Origin: Actinoallomurus sp.
Lineage (GTDB): Bacteria > Actinomycetota > Actinomycetes > Streptosporangiales > Streptosporangiaceae
Reading direction: 5' to 3'
Assembly (NCBI GenBank): GCA_025964625.1
Contig: JAOPYL010000257.1
Location: 1-50,842 of the forward strand
DNA length: 50,842 nt
The position numbers and the translations under genes were made by a program. The notes beneath the pieces were generated by a model, which searched no databases, was not told the DNA's origin, and saw nothing but the letters and a program-made list of their open reading frames with translations. Below are positions 34,501-42,210 of this stretch, piece by piece. Numbering within the stretch: the stretch's first letter is position 1; each line of letters starts with the position of its first letter.

Positions 34501-34637
34501 CGCGTCTGACGCGGAGCCCGTACGCAAGGCGGGGATGGCTACGATGAGGGCCGACAACGATCCCGCACGCCAGCTCGAGCGCGTAACCCCAGGTCGTCGG
34601 CGAGCCAGCACCACCAGCCCTCGCAGGGAAGGCCTCC

Positions 34638-35138
34638 ATGCCGTCCATCCCCTCCAAGCGGCGTGGCGACACCCGCCCTGATTCAAAGTCGTTCGCCGCC
34701 TACCTGATCCGGGGCCTGTGGGTCTTCGCCGGATTGGTCGGCGTCGCCGCCTTCGCGGTGGTGATCGCCCGCCTGACGCTGAGCCCGCAGCCCGCTGCGG
34801 GCAAGTACGTGCACGACAACATGCACCCGGGGGCCACGCTGCGGCTCTACCTCGACCGGCCGAGCATCAAGATGGCGTTGCTGGAGATCGGCGGCAACTT
34901 CGTCCTCCTGATGCCGCTCGGGGTCCTGCTTCCGGTGATCTCCTCCCGGTTTCGCGGGGTGGTGCGGATCCTGCTCGCCGTCGGTGTCGTCTCGCTGTGC
35001 ATCGAGACGGCGCAAGGTCTCCTGATCGACGGGCGGGCCTTCGACGCGGACGACGTGATCCTCAACACCCTGGGCGCGGTCATCGCCTACCTGCTGATCG
35101 GCCGCAGACTTTCCCGCTGGGCTCACGCCGCCAGGTGA
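34638..35138 (+). CDS. VanZ family membrane protein
   Basis: 166 aa, four hydrophobic segments (about residues 24-48, 82-97, 107-125, 138-155). The VanZ core is seen in 'IGGNFVLLMPLGVLLPV' and 'ETAQGLLIDGRAFDADDVILNTLGAVIAYL'. VanZ-like proteins confer low-level teicoplanin resistance in enterococci, but the chromosomal actinomycete versions are mostly uncharacterised. Its stop codon is embedded in a GTGACC/GGTCAC hairpin (35135-35153). Confidence 0.88.
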   Translation: MPSIPSKRRGDTRPDSKSFAAYLIRGLWVFAGLVGVAAFAVVIARLTLSPQPAAGKYVHDNMHPGATLRLYLDRPSIKMALLEIGGNFVLLMPLGVLLPVISSRFRGVVRILLAVGVVSLCIETAQGLLIDGRAFDADDVILNTLGAVIAYLLIGRRLSRWAHAAR

Positions 35139-35268
35139 CCAGGGCGCGGTCACGCCGGACGCGCGGTCCATCGTCCCGGCCAGCATGGCGGATTAATCGG
35201 GCGAAACGGTCATTTCGCCTCGTAGTCCCTGGTGGGCGCGCTACGCTCCCGCAAGCTCAGGGTTCGGT

Positions 35269-35290
35269 CTGTGGTGCTTAACGACCACAG
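35269..35290. terminator. bidirectional hairpin between vanZ-like and marR genes
   Basis: 7-bp perfect stem CTGTGGT / ACCACAG with an 8-nt loop, in the convergent intergenic region 35139-35351 (131 nt after the vanZ-like stop, 62 nt after the marR stop on the other strand). No other feature is visible in this gap. Confidence 0.45.
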
Positions 35291-35351
35291 GTCCCGTATG
35301 ATTGTCGCGTGACAAGTATTCTCTGGCGTGCCCCGGACGGTGGCGATCGGT

Positions 35352-35804
35352 TCAGGCGAGCCGGGTCGTGGCGTCGGTGAACTCCTGCAGACCGTGCAGG
35401 AGGGCCTTGCGTCCGCTGGGAGTCATATACCTGAGTACCTCATCAAGGTCGCGCCGCCGATGGACGGACAGTTCCCCAAGGAGCCGCAGTCCAGGAGAGG
35501 TGAGGCGCAGCCCGATCTGCCGCCGGTCCTGGTCGCTTTCGGTGCGGTCGAGCAGTCCGGCCGCCTGTAGCCGATCGCACAGCCGGCTCGCCGATGAGGG
35601 GATCATGTCGAGCCGGTCCGCCAGCGTGCGCAGGTTGACCGTGGTCGGACCGATGGCCTCGAGCGCGCGCAGCTGGCTGAGCGAGATCCGGTCGGTCGTG
35701 TGCTCCTGGGCGCCGGACCACACCGCGACCAGCACGCGGGCGGTCCGCTCGACGTGGGCGGAGATCTCATTGAAGGATGTGAACTCCTTGGTCTCTTCGG
35801 TCAC
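35352..35804 (-). CDS. MarR family regulator (stressosome-linked copy 1)
   Basis: 150 aa winged-helix protein. The DNA-binding part is 'ISLSQLRALEAIG..TVNLRTLADRLDMIPSSASRLCDRLQAAGLLDR', with the wing 'RTESDQDRRQIGLRLTS'. It is divergent from rsbR with 140 bp between and clearly paralogous to the MarR gene at 40431-40922 (shared 'SSASRLCDRL.AAGL' and a similar C-terminal 'KALLHGLQEFTDA' / 'RALLTGLTEFRAA'). It probably controls the stressosome operon and itself. Ligand unknown. Confidence 0.92.
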   Translation of the reverse strand: MTEETKEFTSFNEISAHVERTARVLVAVWSGAQEHTTDRISLSQLRALEAIGPTTVNLRTLADRLDMIPSSASRLCDRLQAAGLLDRTESDQDRRQIGLRLTSPGLRLLGELSVHRRRDLDEVLRYMTPSGRKALLHGLQEFTDATTRLA

Positions 35805-35833
35805 AAGTGATCCCTACGCGGTTGGAGAGCCGT

Positions 35834-35843
35834 CCGATATCGG
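35834..35843. promoter_or_regulatory. palindrome CCGATATCGG upstream of marR
   Basis: Perfect 10-bp palindrome 30 nt upstream of the marR start in the marR/rsbR divergent region; a candidate half-overlapping operator or promoter element. Confidence 0.3.
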
Positions 35844-35901
35844 TTCGTGATGTCCTCTGCCCCGTTTCGCGGTGCCGATTCGTACCCCGGGGCGCATCGG
35901 A

Positions 35902-35924
35902 GCGACTGTTTTCTGCTCAGTCGC
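35902..35924. promoter_or_regulatory. inverted repeat upstream of rsbR
   Basis: GCGACTG (35902-35908) and CAGTCGC (35918-35924), 9-nt spacer, centre-to-centre 16 nt, ending 20 nt before the rsbR start. The spacing fits a dimeric MarR operator, and its position next to the ribosome site would allow repression of the rsb operon. Confidence 0.45.
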
Positions 35925-35944
35925 GAAATCTAAGGAGATGACAG

Positions 35945-36805
35945 GTGACGGCAGTGGGCTCAGGACGATCAGGGGCGGCCGTGGTCGCCGAGGTGCTCGA
36001 CGCACGGCGGGAGCAGCTGGCGCAACAGTGGGCGGACCTTCCGCTGTTCCGGACCGTGTACACGTCCGGCCGTGACGCGGCCGTGACGGCCGCCCATCGC
36101 CTGGTGGACACGCTCGCGGACGTCGCCCACGGGGAGCGGGTCGAGGATACAACCGTGCCGGCCCTTGATCGGATCCGCCCGCACCTGGCGCAGACGATCA
36201 ACGCCCGGACCCGCGCCGGTTGCTCGTCGCCGCAGTTCACCGCGGAGGTCGCGGAGCTGAAGACGCCACTGATGGCCATCGTCGCACAGGAGCTCACGGA
36301 CGAGGATCGCTACAGCGGCCTCCTGGCGGCCGCGGCGTTGATGGGCACCCTGCGGCTGGTGGTGATGGAGATCCTGCTGAACCAGGGAGACGACATCATC
36401 GACCGGCAACGCCAGCAGCTGCTGGAGGTGTCGACCCCGATAATCAAGCTGTGGGACCGCGTGATCGCGGTGCCGCTGATCGGCACCCTGGACAGCGCCC
36501 GCACCCAGGTGGTGATGGAGACCCTCCTGGACGCGATCGTCGACCAGCACGCCGCGGTGGCCATCCTGGACATCACCGGTGTGCCCCTGGTCGACACCGT
36601 CGTCGCCCAGTACCTGATGAAGACCGCGATGGCGGTTCGGTTGATGGGCGCCGAGTGCGTGATCAGCGGGATCCGCCCGCAGATCGCGCAGACCATCGTG
36701 CAGCTGGGGATCGACCTCGGTGATATAAAGACGCGCGCGACGCTGGCAGACGCCCTGGCGTGGGCCCTCGAACAGGCCGGCGCGAGGATTGCGAGCAAGG
36801 AGTGA
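35945..36805 (+). CDS. rsbR: RsbR-type stressosome sensor protein
   Basis: 286 aa from GTG 35945 (AAGGAG upstream). The N-terminal ~165 residues are a helical RsbRD-like sensor region with no heme or FMN motif that I can see. The C-terminal STAS domain (about 168-280) is very close to Bacillus RsbR, with both RsbT-phosphorylated threonines conserved: Thr218 in 'VPLVDTVVAQYL' and Thr250 in 'GIRPQIAQTIVQLG'. It should co-assemble with RsbS into the stressosome shell. First gene of the operon; the next gene starts 14 nt later. Confidence 0.94.
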   Translation: MTAVGSGRSGAAVVAEVLDARREQLAQQWADLPLFRTVYTSGRDAAVTAAHRLVDTLADVAHGERVEDTTVPALDRIRPHLAQTINARTRAGCSSPQFTAEVAELKTPLMAIVAQELTDEDRYSGLLAAAALMGTLRLVVMEILLNQGDDIIDRQRQQLLEVSTPIIKLWDRVIAVPLIGTLDSARTQVVMETLLDAIVDQHAAVAILDITGVPLVDTVVAQYLMKTAMAVRLMGAECVISGIRPQIAQTIVQLGIDLGDIKTRATLADALAWALEQAGARIASKE

Positions 36806-36819
36806 GCGCGGAGCCGAAC

Positions 36820-37191
36820 ATGGACCGAATACCGATCCTTCGGCTGGGGCGGGTCCTGCTGGCCAGCATCCAGCAAGAGCTGACCGACGACATCGCGCTG
36901 GCGCTGCAGCAGGACCTCACCGAGATGGCCGCCGCCGGTGCGGACGGGGTGATCATCGACATCTCTGGCGTGGACGTCGTCGATTCCTTCCTGGCACGTG
37001 TGCTGTCCGAGATCGCCGCCGCCGCACGCATGCTCGCCGGCGAGACCGTCGTCGCCGGCATGCGTCCGTCCGTGGCGATCACACTCGTCGAGATGGGGCT
37101 GAGCCTGCGGGGACTCCGCACGGCCCGCTCCCTCTCGGATGCACTGTCGGCCCTCGGACTCGGCGAGGCGCGGATCCAGGGGCGCTCATGA
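36820..37191 (+). CDS. rsbS: RsbS stressosome scaffold (STAS domain)
   Basis: 123 aa from ATG 36820, preceded by GGAG; GTG 36802, overlapping the rsbR stop, is an alternative. The start 'MDRIPILRLGRVLLASIQ' aligns with Bacillus RsbS. The phosphorylation site is Ser56 in 'VDVVDSFLARVL', equivalent to Ser59. Phosphorylation by RsbT would release the kinase from the complex. Its stop overlaps the rsbT ATG by 4 nt, keeping stoichiometric coupling. Confidence 0.95.
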   Translation: MDRIPILRLGRVLLASIQQELTDDIALALQQDLTEMAAAGADGVIIDISGVDVVDSFLARVLSEIAAAARMLAGETVVAGMRPSVAITLVEMGLSLRGLRTARSLSDALSALGLGEARIQGRS

Positions 37192-37613
37192 GTCCCGAAG
37201 CGGTGACGCGGCTGCCGGTCACCAGCGATGTCCAGATCTCGGGAGCGCGCCACGCCGTGCGAGAGGCCGCCATCGCGGCCGGTTTCAGCCTGGTCGAGCA
37301 GACCAAGCTGGTCACCGCGGCAAGTGAGCTGGCACGCAACACGCTGGTGCACGGCGGGGGCGGCCACATGGAGATCACCACGTTGGGCCGGGACCAGCGC
37401 GGCATCCGCCTGACGTTCACCGATTCCGGCCCGGGGATCCCGGATGTGGCGGCGGCGCTGTCCGACGGCTACACGACCGGGCAGGGGCTCGGCCTGGGAC
37501 TCGGCGGCGCACGCCGCCTCGTGAACGAGTTCGCGATCGACACCGGTCCGGGCCGGGGGACGACCGTGACGGTGGCGTCTTGGCCGCGCGGCGCCCGGCG
37601 GGTGACACTGTGA
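37188..37613 (+). CDS. rsbT: RsbT serine/threonine kinase
   Basis: 141 aa, GHKL ATPase fold. N-box 'SELARNTLVHG' with Asn51, G1 box 'DSGPGI' (79-84) and G2 'GLGLGLGGARRLV' (100-112) are intact. In Bacillus, RsbT phosphorylates RsbR and RsbS, leaves the stressosome and activates the phosphatase RsbU. Here the phosphatase partner is probably the product of 38635-40404. Starts and stops overlap both neighbours (ATGA, GTGA). Confidence 0.95.
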   Translation: MSPEAVTRLPVTSDVQISGARHAVREAAIAAGFSLVEQTKLVTAASELARNTLVHGGGGHMEITTLGRDQRGIRLTFTDSGPGIPDVAAALSDGYTTGQGLGLGLGGARRLVNEFAIDTGPGRGTTVTVASWPRGARRVTL

Positions 37614-38638
37614 ACGCCCGGGTCATGGTGACCGACGGCTGGAACGTCGGCATAGAGGACCCGAGCCAGGTGCACGGCGCGGCCGCCGCCGCGGCGACCG
37701 CCGCCGCGACGGCGGGCCTTGACGCGCAGGACACCGCAGCCTGCGAGCTGGTCGCCACCGAGCTGGCCACGAACCTGGTCAAACATGCCCATACGGGCCG
37801 GTTGCTGGTGAACGTCTCCGGCCACGGCGCGGTGCAGCTGGTCGCGGTGGATCGAGGGCCGGGCATCGCCGACGTGGGCGCCTCGATGGCCGACGGCTAC
37901 TCGACGACCTCCTCGCTGGGGGGCGGACTGGGCGCCTGCCGCCGGGCCGCGGCCCGGTTCGACGTCTACAGCCTGCCAGGTCAGGGAACCGTCGTACTCG
38001 TGTGCATCGGTCCTTCGGCGATGGAATCCTTCCCATCGGTGGAGGTCGGCGGGATCATCACGCCGCATCCGGGGGAGTCCGCGGTAGGGGACGGATTCGG
38101 GCTGGCGTGGGAGAAGGACCGGCTGACCGTGGGGGTGGTCGACGGTCTGGGTCACGGCGTCGCCGCCGCGCAGGCCCGGCAGGCCGCGCTGGAGATGATC
38201 GAACAGCAACCCACCATGGACTCGGCCGGATTGCTGCGCGAACTCGACGCCGGCCTCCGGGTGACCCGGGGGGCGGCCGCCGCGATCGCCCAGATCGACG
38301 GGTGGTCCCGGCAGCTCACCTTCGCCGGGTTGGGCAACGTCACCGGACGCCTGTTCGGGCCGGCCGCCAGCCAGTCGCTCGTGTCCAGGCCCGGCATCCT
38401 GGGGGCGGGCCAGAAAGCCCGGCTGCACCGCGTCGTGTCGGCGGACTGGAGAGGCCCGGCCGTGCTCGTCATGCACACGGACGGGATCAAGAGCCGCTGG
38501 GAGCCGTCCGACTATCCGGGCGTGGACCGTCATCACCCCGCGGTCCTGGCCGCGTTGATCTGGAGGGACGCGAACCGGGGCAACGACGACGCCACCGTTG
38601 TGGTGATCAGGACACCACGGGACAAGGGGGGGCAGTGA
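37610..38638 (+). CDS. fusion of GHKL ATPase and PP2C (RsbX-like) phosphatase
   Basis: 342 aa from GTG 37610. Residues about 1-135 are a second RsbT/RsbW-like ATPase ('ATELATNLVKHA' with Asn55, 'DRGPGI' 81-86, 'LGGGLGACRR'). Residues about 145-338 are a PP2C/SpoIIE phosphatase with metal ligands Asp161 ('GDGFGL'), Asp178 ('VVDGLGHG') and 'NDDATVVVI' near the end. The phosphatase half matches RsbX, which resets phosphorylated RsbR/RsbS. Joining a kinase-like and a phosphatase domain in one chain suggests a reset module with its own nucleotide control. Known as an architecture in actinobacterial RST loci. Confidence 0.9.
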   Translation: MNARVMVTDGWNVGIEDPSQVHGAAAAAATAAATAGLDAQDTAACELVATELATNLVKHAHTGRLLVNVSGHGAVQLVAVDRGPGIADVGASMADGYSTTSSLGGGLGACRRAAARFDVYSLPGQGTVVLVCIGPSAMESFPSVEVGGIITPHPGESAVGDGFGLAWEKDRLTVGVVDGLGHGVAAAQARQAALEMIEQQPTMDSAGLLRELDAGLRVTRGAAAAIAQIDGWSRQLTFAGLGNVTGRLFGPAASQSLVSRPGILGAGQKARLHRVVSADWRGPAVLVMHTDGIKSRWEPSDYPGVDRHHPAVLAALIWRDANRGNDDATVVVIRTPRDKGGQ

Positions 38639-40404
38639 ACCGGCAGCTCTACCGTGGGGCGATCGCCGATTCGGCCGCCGCTCTCGCCGCCGCCGCATCA
38701 GCGATGGTCCGGTTCGATGTGGCGGTCGATGAGCGGGCACGGTTCCTCGCGGCGGTCGCGCAGGCCCTGCGGGACCATCACCCGCATGGCACGGTGAAGC
38801 TGAGCGTCACCGAGGCGGACGGCCTCGAGGCCGGCATCACAGCCGATTCGGGGTCGGTGCAGCGGATCACCGTCCCGGTGGCGGCATCGTCGGCGCCGGA
38901 GCGGCCGGGCGAGCACGGAGAGCCCGGTCCCGGCGAGGACACTCTGCTCGATCTGATCATCGAGCAGCAGGACGCCCTCGACTGGCACCGGCGTGAGCTC
39001 GAACAGACGAACCAGGGTGTGCTGGCGCTCCATGCCGAGTTGGCCCAGAGCACCGAGCAGCTCCGGCACGCGAGCGAGCTGCAGCGTCATCTGCTCAGCG
39101 CCGAACGCGCGGCGCGTGCGTCGGCCGAGAAGTCCCGTGCCCGGCTGGCCTTCCTCGCGCACGCCGGTGCGACGTTGTCCGAGTCGCTCGACCACGAGCA
39201 GATCCTCGGGCGGCTGCACGCGCTGGTCGTCCCGCGCTACGCGTCCACGATGACCGTGTGGCTGGCCCGTCCGCTCGGCGGGTTCGCGCCGTTCCCGGCC
39301 TCGGCCGCCGACGCACAGCTCTCACCGCACGTCGAGAAGGCCTACGCGAGCGGCCGTGCCCAGCACGTCACCCGCCTGCCGGGCGAGGAGGAGGTGCTCG
39401 CGGGCGTCGACAGCACTCTCGACTCGCAGCAGATCCTGGCCGTCCCACTGATCTCGCGCGGCGCCACGCTCGGCGTCCTGGCCGCCGAGCCCCCGGCGGA
39501 CTCCTTCGCTGCCGAGGACGTCGTGGTCTTCAGCGAACTCGCCCGGCTCACCGCGGCCGCCACCGACAACGCGCTGCGCTACGAACACGAGCGCGACGTG
39601 GCCGAACGCCTGCAGCGGGCCATGCTCACCGATCTGCCGGAGTGCGGAAGGCTGCAGTTCACCGCCCGCTACCTGCCGGCCGAGGCGGGCCTGAACGTCG
39701 GAGGTGACTGGTACGACGCGTTCGAGCGCCCGGACGGTGACATCATCGCGGCCGTCGGCGACGTCACGGGGCACGGCCTGCAGGCGGCCGCCCTCATGGG
39801 GCAGTTGCGCACCACGCTGCGGGCCTACGCCATAGACGCGCCCGGTCCCGGCGAGGTGCTGACCCGCATGCACCGCCTGCTGTCGCACCTGCAGCCCGAC
39901 GACCTGGCGACGGCCGTACTCGCCCAGATGTCGCCCGACGGTCTGCTGCGCTGGTCCAACGCCGGGCATCCGCCGCCGCTGCTGCGCGGACCGGACGGCG
40001 CCGTCACCCTCCTGGACGGCCATGACTTCCTGCTCGGCATGCCGCTCGAGGGCGCCGCTCTCACGGAACACAGCATCCAACTGGTCCCCGGCGCGGCCGT
40101 GCTCTTCTACACCGATGGCCTCATCGAACGGCGTGGCACGCCCCTGGGCGCCGCCATCGACCGGCTGGCCGATGCCTTCGCGAGGGCGGAGGGCGACCTC
40201 GACGCCGTCGCCGACAGCGTGCTGGACGAGATGCTGCGGGACAGCGCCCGCGAGGACGACACGTGCCTGCTCATGTTCCGTACGGTTCCGGCCATGCCGG
40301 CGGGTGAGGGCCGGGCGCTGACGCGAACCACGGTCCCCGGCACGGTCCTGCCGGTGGGCGCGGCGATCGGCGACGAAAGCGAGACCGCCACCGCCGGACC
40401 CTGA
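38635..40404 (+). CDS. GAF-PP2C phosphatase, RsbU-like
   Basis: 589 aa from GTG 38635 (overlaps the previous stop). The N-terminal ~95 residues are a small alpha/beta region that may be a degenerate ATPase-like fold. A coiled coil follows (about 105-165, 'LDWHRRELEQTNQG...'), then a GAF domain (about 175-310) and a SpoIIE/PP2C domain with complete metal motifs ('NVGGDWYDAF', 'AVGDVTGHG', 'DSAREDDTCLL'). Likely dephosphorylates an RsbV-type anti-anti-sigma factor after RsbT activation or a GAF signal. No rsbV, rsbW or sigma gene is in the window. Last gene of the rsb operon. Confidence 0.92.
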   Translation: MNRQLYRGAIADSAAALAAAASAMVRFDVAVDERARFLAAVAQALRDHHPHGTVKLSVTEADGLEAGITADSGSVQRITVPVAASSAPERPGEHGEPGPGEDTLLDLIIEQQDALDWHRRELEQTNQGVLALHAELAQSTEQLRHASELQRHLLSAERAARASAEKSRARLAFLAHAGATLSESLDHEQILGRLHALVVPRYASTMTVWLARPLGGFAPFPASAADAQLSPHVEKAYASGRAQHVTRLPGEEEVLAGVDSTLDSQQILAVPLISRGATLGVLAAEPPADSFAAEDVVVFSELARLTAAATDNALRYEHERDVAERLQRAMLTDLPECGRLQFTARYLPAEAGLNVGGDWYDAFERPDGDIIAAVGDVTGHGLQAAALMGQLRTTLRAYAIDAPGPGEVLTRMHRLLSHLQPDDLATAVLAQMSPDGLLRWSNAGHPPPLLRGPDGAVTLLDGHDFLLGMPLEGAALTEHSIQLVPGAAVLFYTDGLIERRGTPLGAAIDRLADAFARAEGDLDAVADSVLDEMLRDSAREDDTCLLMFRTVPAMPAGEGRALTRTTVPGTVLPVGAAIGDESETATAGP

Positions 40405-40430
40405 GCCGGCACCGGGCTCGGACGACGGTG

Positions 40431-40922
40431 TCAGGCCGGCATCGAGAACGGTGCCCGTGAACCGGCCGCGGGGATCCCGTCGGCTGCGGCACGAAACTCG
40501 GTGAGGCCCGTGAGCAGCGCACGACGAGCGGTGACGGGCATCTGGGTCAGGACTCTCACGAGCTCCTCCCGCCGGCCGCGGCGCACCCGCTCCAGGAGCG
40601 CTTCGCCGTCGGGGCTCAGGCGAATCGTGATCTCTCGACGGGACTGCTGACCGGATTCGCGTACAATCAGCCCGGCGGCTTCGAGACGGTCACACAGCCT
40701 GCTGGCGGACGACAGAAGAGCGCCGAGCTCGCCGGCCAGGCCGCTGAGATTGACGGCTCCTCTTTGCCCGACAACGAACAAGACCCGCAGCTGAGTCGCG
40801 GGTACCGGCACGGCGGACGCACTGTGCGGCCCCGTCCAAATCCGGACGAACGCTTCGGCTACACCATCGATCGCAGCCGCGTACTCCGACAGCTGCGAGG
40901 AATCACCCACAACCGCAACCAT
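40431..40922 (-). CDS. MarR family regulator (stressosome-linked copy 2)
   Basis: 163 aa if started at ATG 40922; GTG 40910, at better spacing from AGAGG, is an alternative. Winged HTH 'NLSGLAGELGALLSSASRLCDRLEAAGLIVR' and wing 'SGQQSRREITIRLS'. Paralog of the MarR protein encoded at 35352-35804, so the rsb operon is bracketed by two related regulators. It is convergent with the rsb operon (26 nt) and divergent from the PP2C-like gene at 41020. Confidence 0.9.
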   Translation of the reverse strand: MVAVVGDSSQLSEYAAAIDGVAEAFVRIWTGPHSASAVPVPATQLRVLFVVGQRGAVNLSGLAGELGALLSSASRLCDRLEAAGLIVRESGQQSRREITIRLSPDGEALLERVRRGRREELVRVLTQMPVTARRALLTGLTEFRAAADGIPAAGSRAPFSMPA

Positions 40923-41019
40923 ACCTCTACCGTCACACATCGCGCGTGTGCAGTCACCGGAACACGCCGTACGCACACCCGCCCGCACCCGGGCGGCTCG
41001 ACCGACGCGAGATGAAGCC

Positions 41020-42210
41020 ATGCCCGACGACCAGCTCAGCAGCATGGAACGCGCCATCTGGCAGGCTCAGCCGCACGCTCTCGCCGCGACCGCCGCCAAG
41101 GCCATCGAACATCATTTCGCGGCTGGTTCCGTCGAGTTGCTGCTCGCCGACTACCAGCTGGACTTCCTCATCCCGGTCGCCTCGGAGCGGCCGGCGTTCC
41201 GCATGGACGGAACACCGGCCGGGCGTGCCTTCGCCGCCCAGCAGCCCGTGCTGCTGCCGCCCGCCGACGGTGAGCCGTGGGACCTTCACCTGCCGTTGGC
41301 CGTGAACGGCGACCGCCTCGGTGTACTCACCGTCTCGCTGCCGGACGAGCCCGGTACGGCGGAGCGGCGATGGCTCGCGGCGCTCGCCGTCATCCTGGCC
41401 CGCGCGCTCGCGATCGCCGATGGGGCGACCGACGTCTACCGCCGTGCCAGGCGACGGAACCGGCTCACTCTCGCCGCCGAGATCCAATGGGACCTGCTGC
41501 CCGGACGCTCGTCCGTCTGCGATGAGTATCACCTGGCCGGGCAGCTCGAGCCCGCCTATGCCATCTGGGGCGACAACTTCGACTGGTCCGTCGGCGCCGA
41601 CCACCTCACCGTGTCCGTCACGAACGGCATGGGCCGCGGGACCGAGGCGGCACTGCTCACCCACCTGGCCATCAGCGCCCTGCGCAACGCCCGCCGCTCC
41701 GGCGCCGACCTCGTCGACCAGGCCACTCTCGCCAACGAGACGCTTCACACCCGGCATCTCGGGCGGAGCCACGTCTCCACCCTCCTCCTGCGCTTCGATC
41801 TGGCGACCGGGCGTGTCGCGGCCATCGACGCCGGCTCACCCCAGATGTTCCGCATGCGCGGCACCACGGTCGAACCTGTCGAGCTGGAGGCCCAGCTCCC
41901 GCTCGGCATGTTCGACGACACCGCGTACGTCGAGCAGGAGTTCCTCGTGGAGGCCGGCGACCGCCTCGTCATCGTCAGCGACGGCGTCCACGCCGCCGTG
42001 TCCCCGCAGGGTGACGCCTACGGGGCGTCCGCCCTCCCCGCCGCCCTCCGCCAGACGCGCCTGCAGAGCCCCTCCGAAGCCGTCCGCACCCTCACCCGCG
42101 GCCTCCTCGACTACCACCAGGGAGGCGAGCTCGACGACGACGCCGTCATCCTGTGCCTCGACTGGACCGGGAAGTCGGCCACGGCCGCGAAGAGCACGCC
42201 CGGCGGTTAG
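41020..42210 (+). CDS. PP2C/SpoIIE-like protein with altered metal site
   Basis: 396 aa from ATG 41020. The N-terminal ~135 residues resemble a GAF-type sensor ('[14 protein letters not shown]...', '[15 protein letters not shown]'). The rest is a SpoIIE-type phosphatase fold ('[31 protein letters not shown]', '[12 protein letters not shown]', 'VIVSDGV', '[11 protein letters not shown]'). The motif normally read as DGMGHG or DVTGHG is TNGMGRG here, so the metal-binding Asp is Asn202. I recall similar actinomycete proteins with the same change, often beside a MarR gene, so this looks like a subfamily trait and not a recent mutation. It may be a pseudophosphatase or bind one metal fewer. The stop overlaps the glpK stop on the opposite strand. 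Confidence 0.85.
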   Translation: MPDDQLSSMERAIWQAQPHALAATAAKAIEHHFAAGSVELLLADYQLDFLIPVASERPAFRMDGTPAGRAFAAQQPVLLPPADGEPWDLHLPLAVNGDRLGVLTVSLPDEPGTAERRWLAALAVILARALAIADGATDVYRRARRRNRLTLAAEIQWDLLPGRSSVCDEYHLAGQLEPAYAIWGDNFDWSVGADHLTVSVTNGMGRGTEAALLTHLAISALRNARRSGADLVDQATLANETLHTRHLGRSHVSTLLLRFDLATGRVAAIDAGSPQMFRMRGTTVEPVELEAQLPLGMFDDTAYVEQEFLVEAGDRLVIVSDGVHAAVSPQGDAYGASALPAALRQTRLQSPSEAVRTLTRGLLDYHQGGELDDDAVILCLDWTGKSATAAKSTPGG

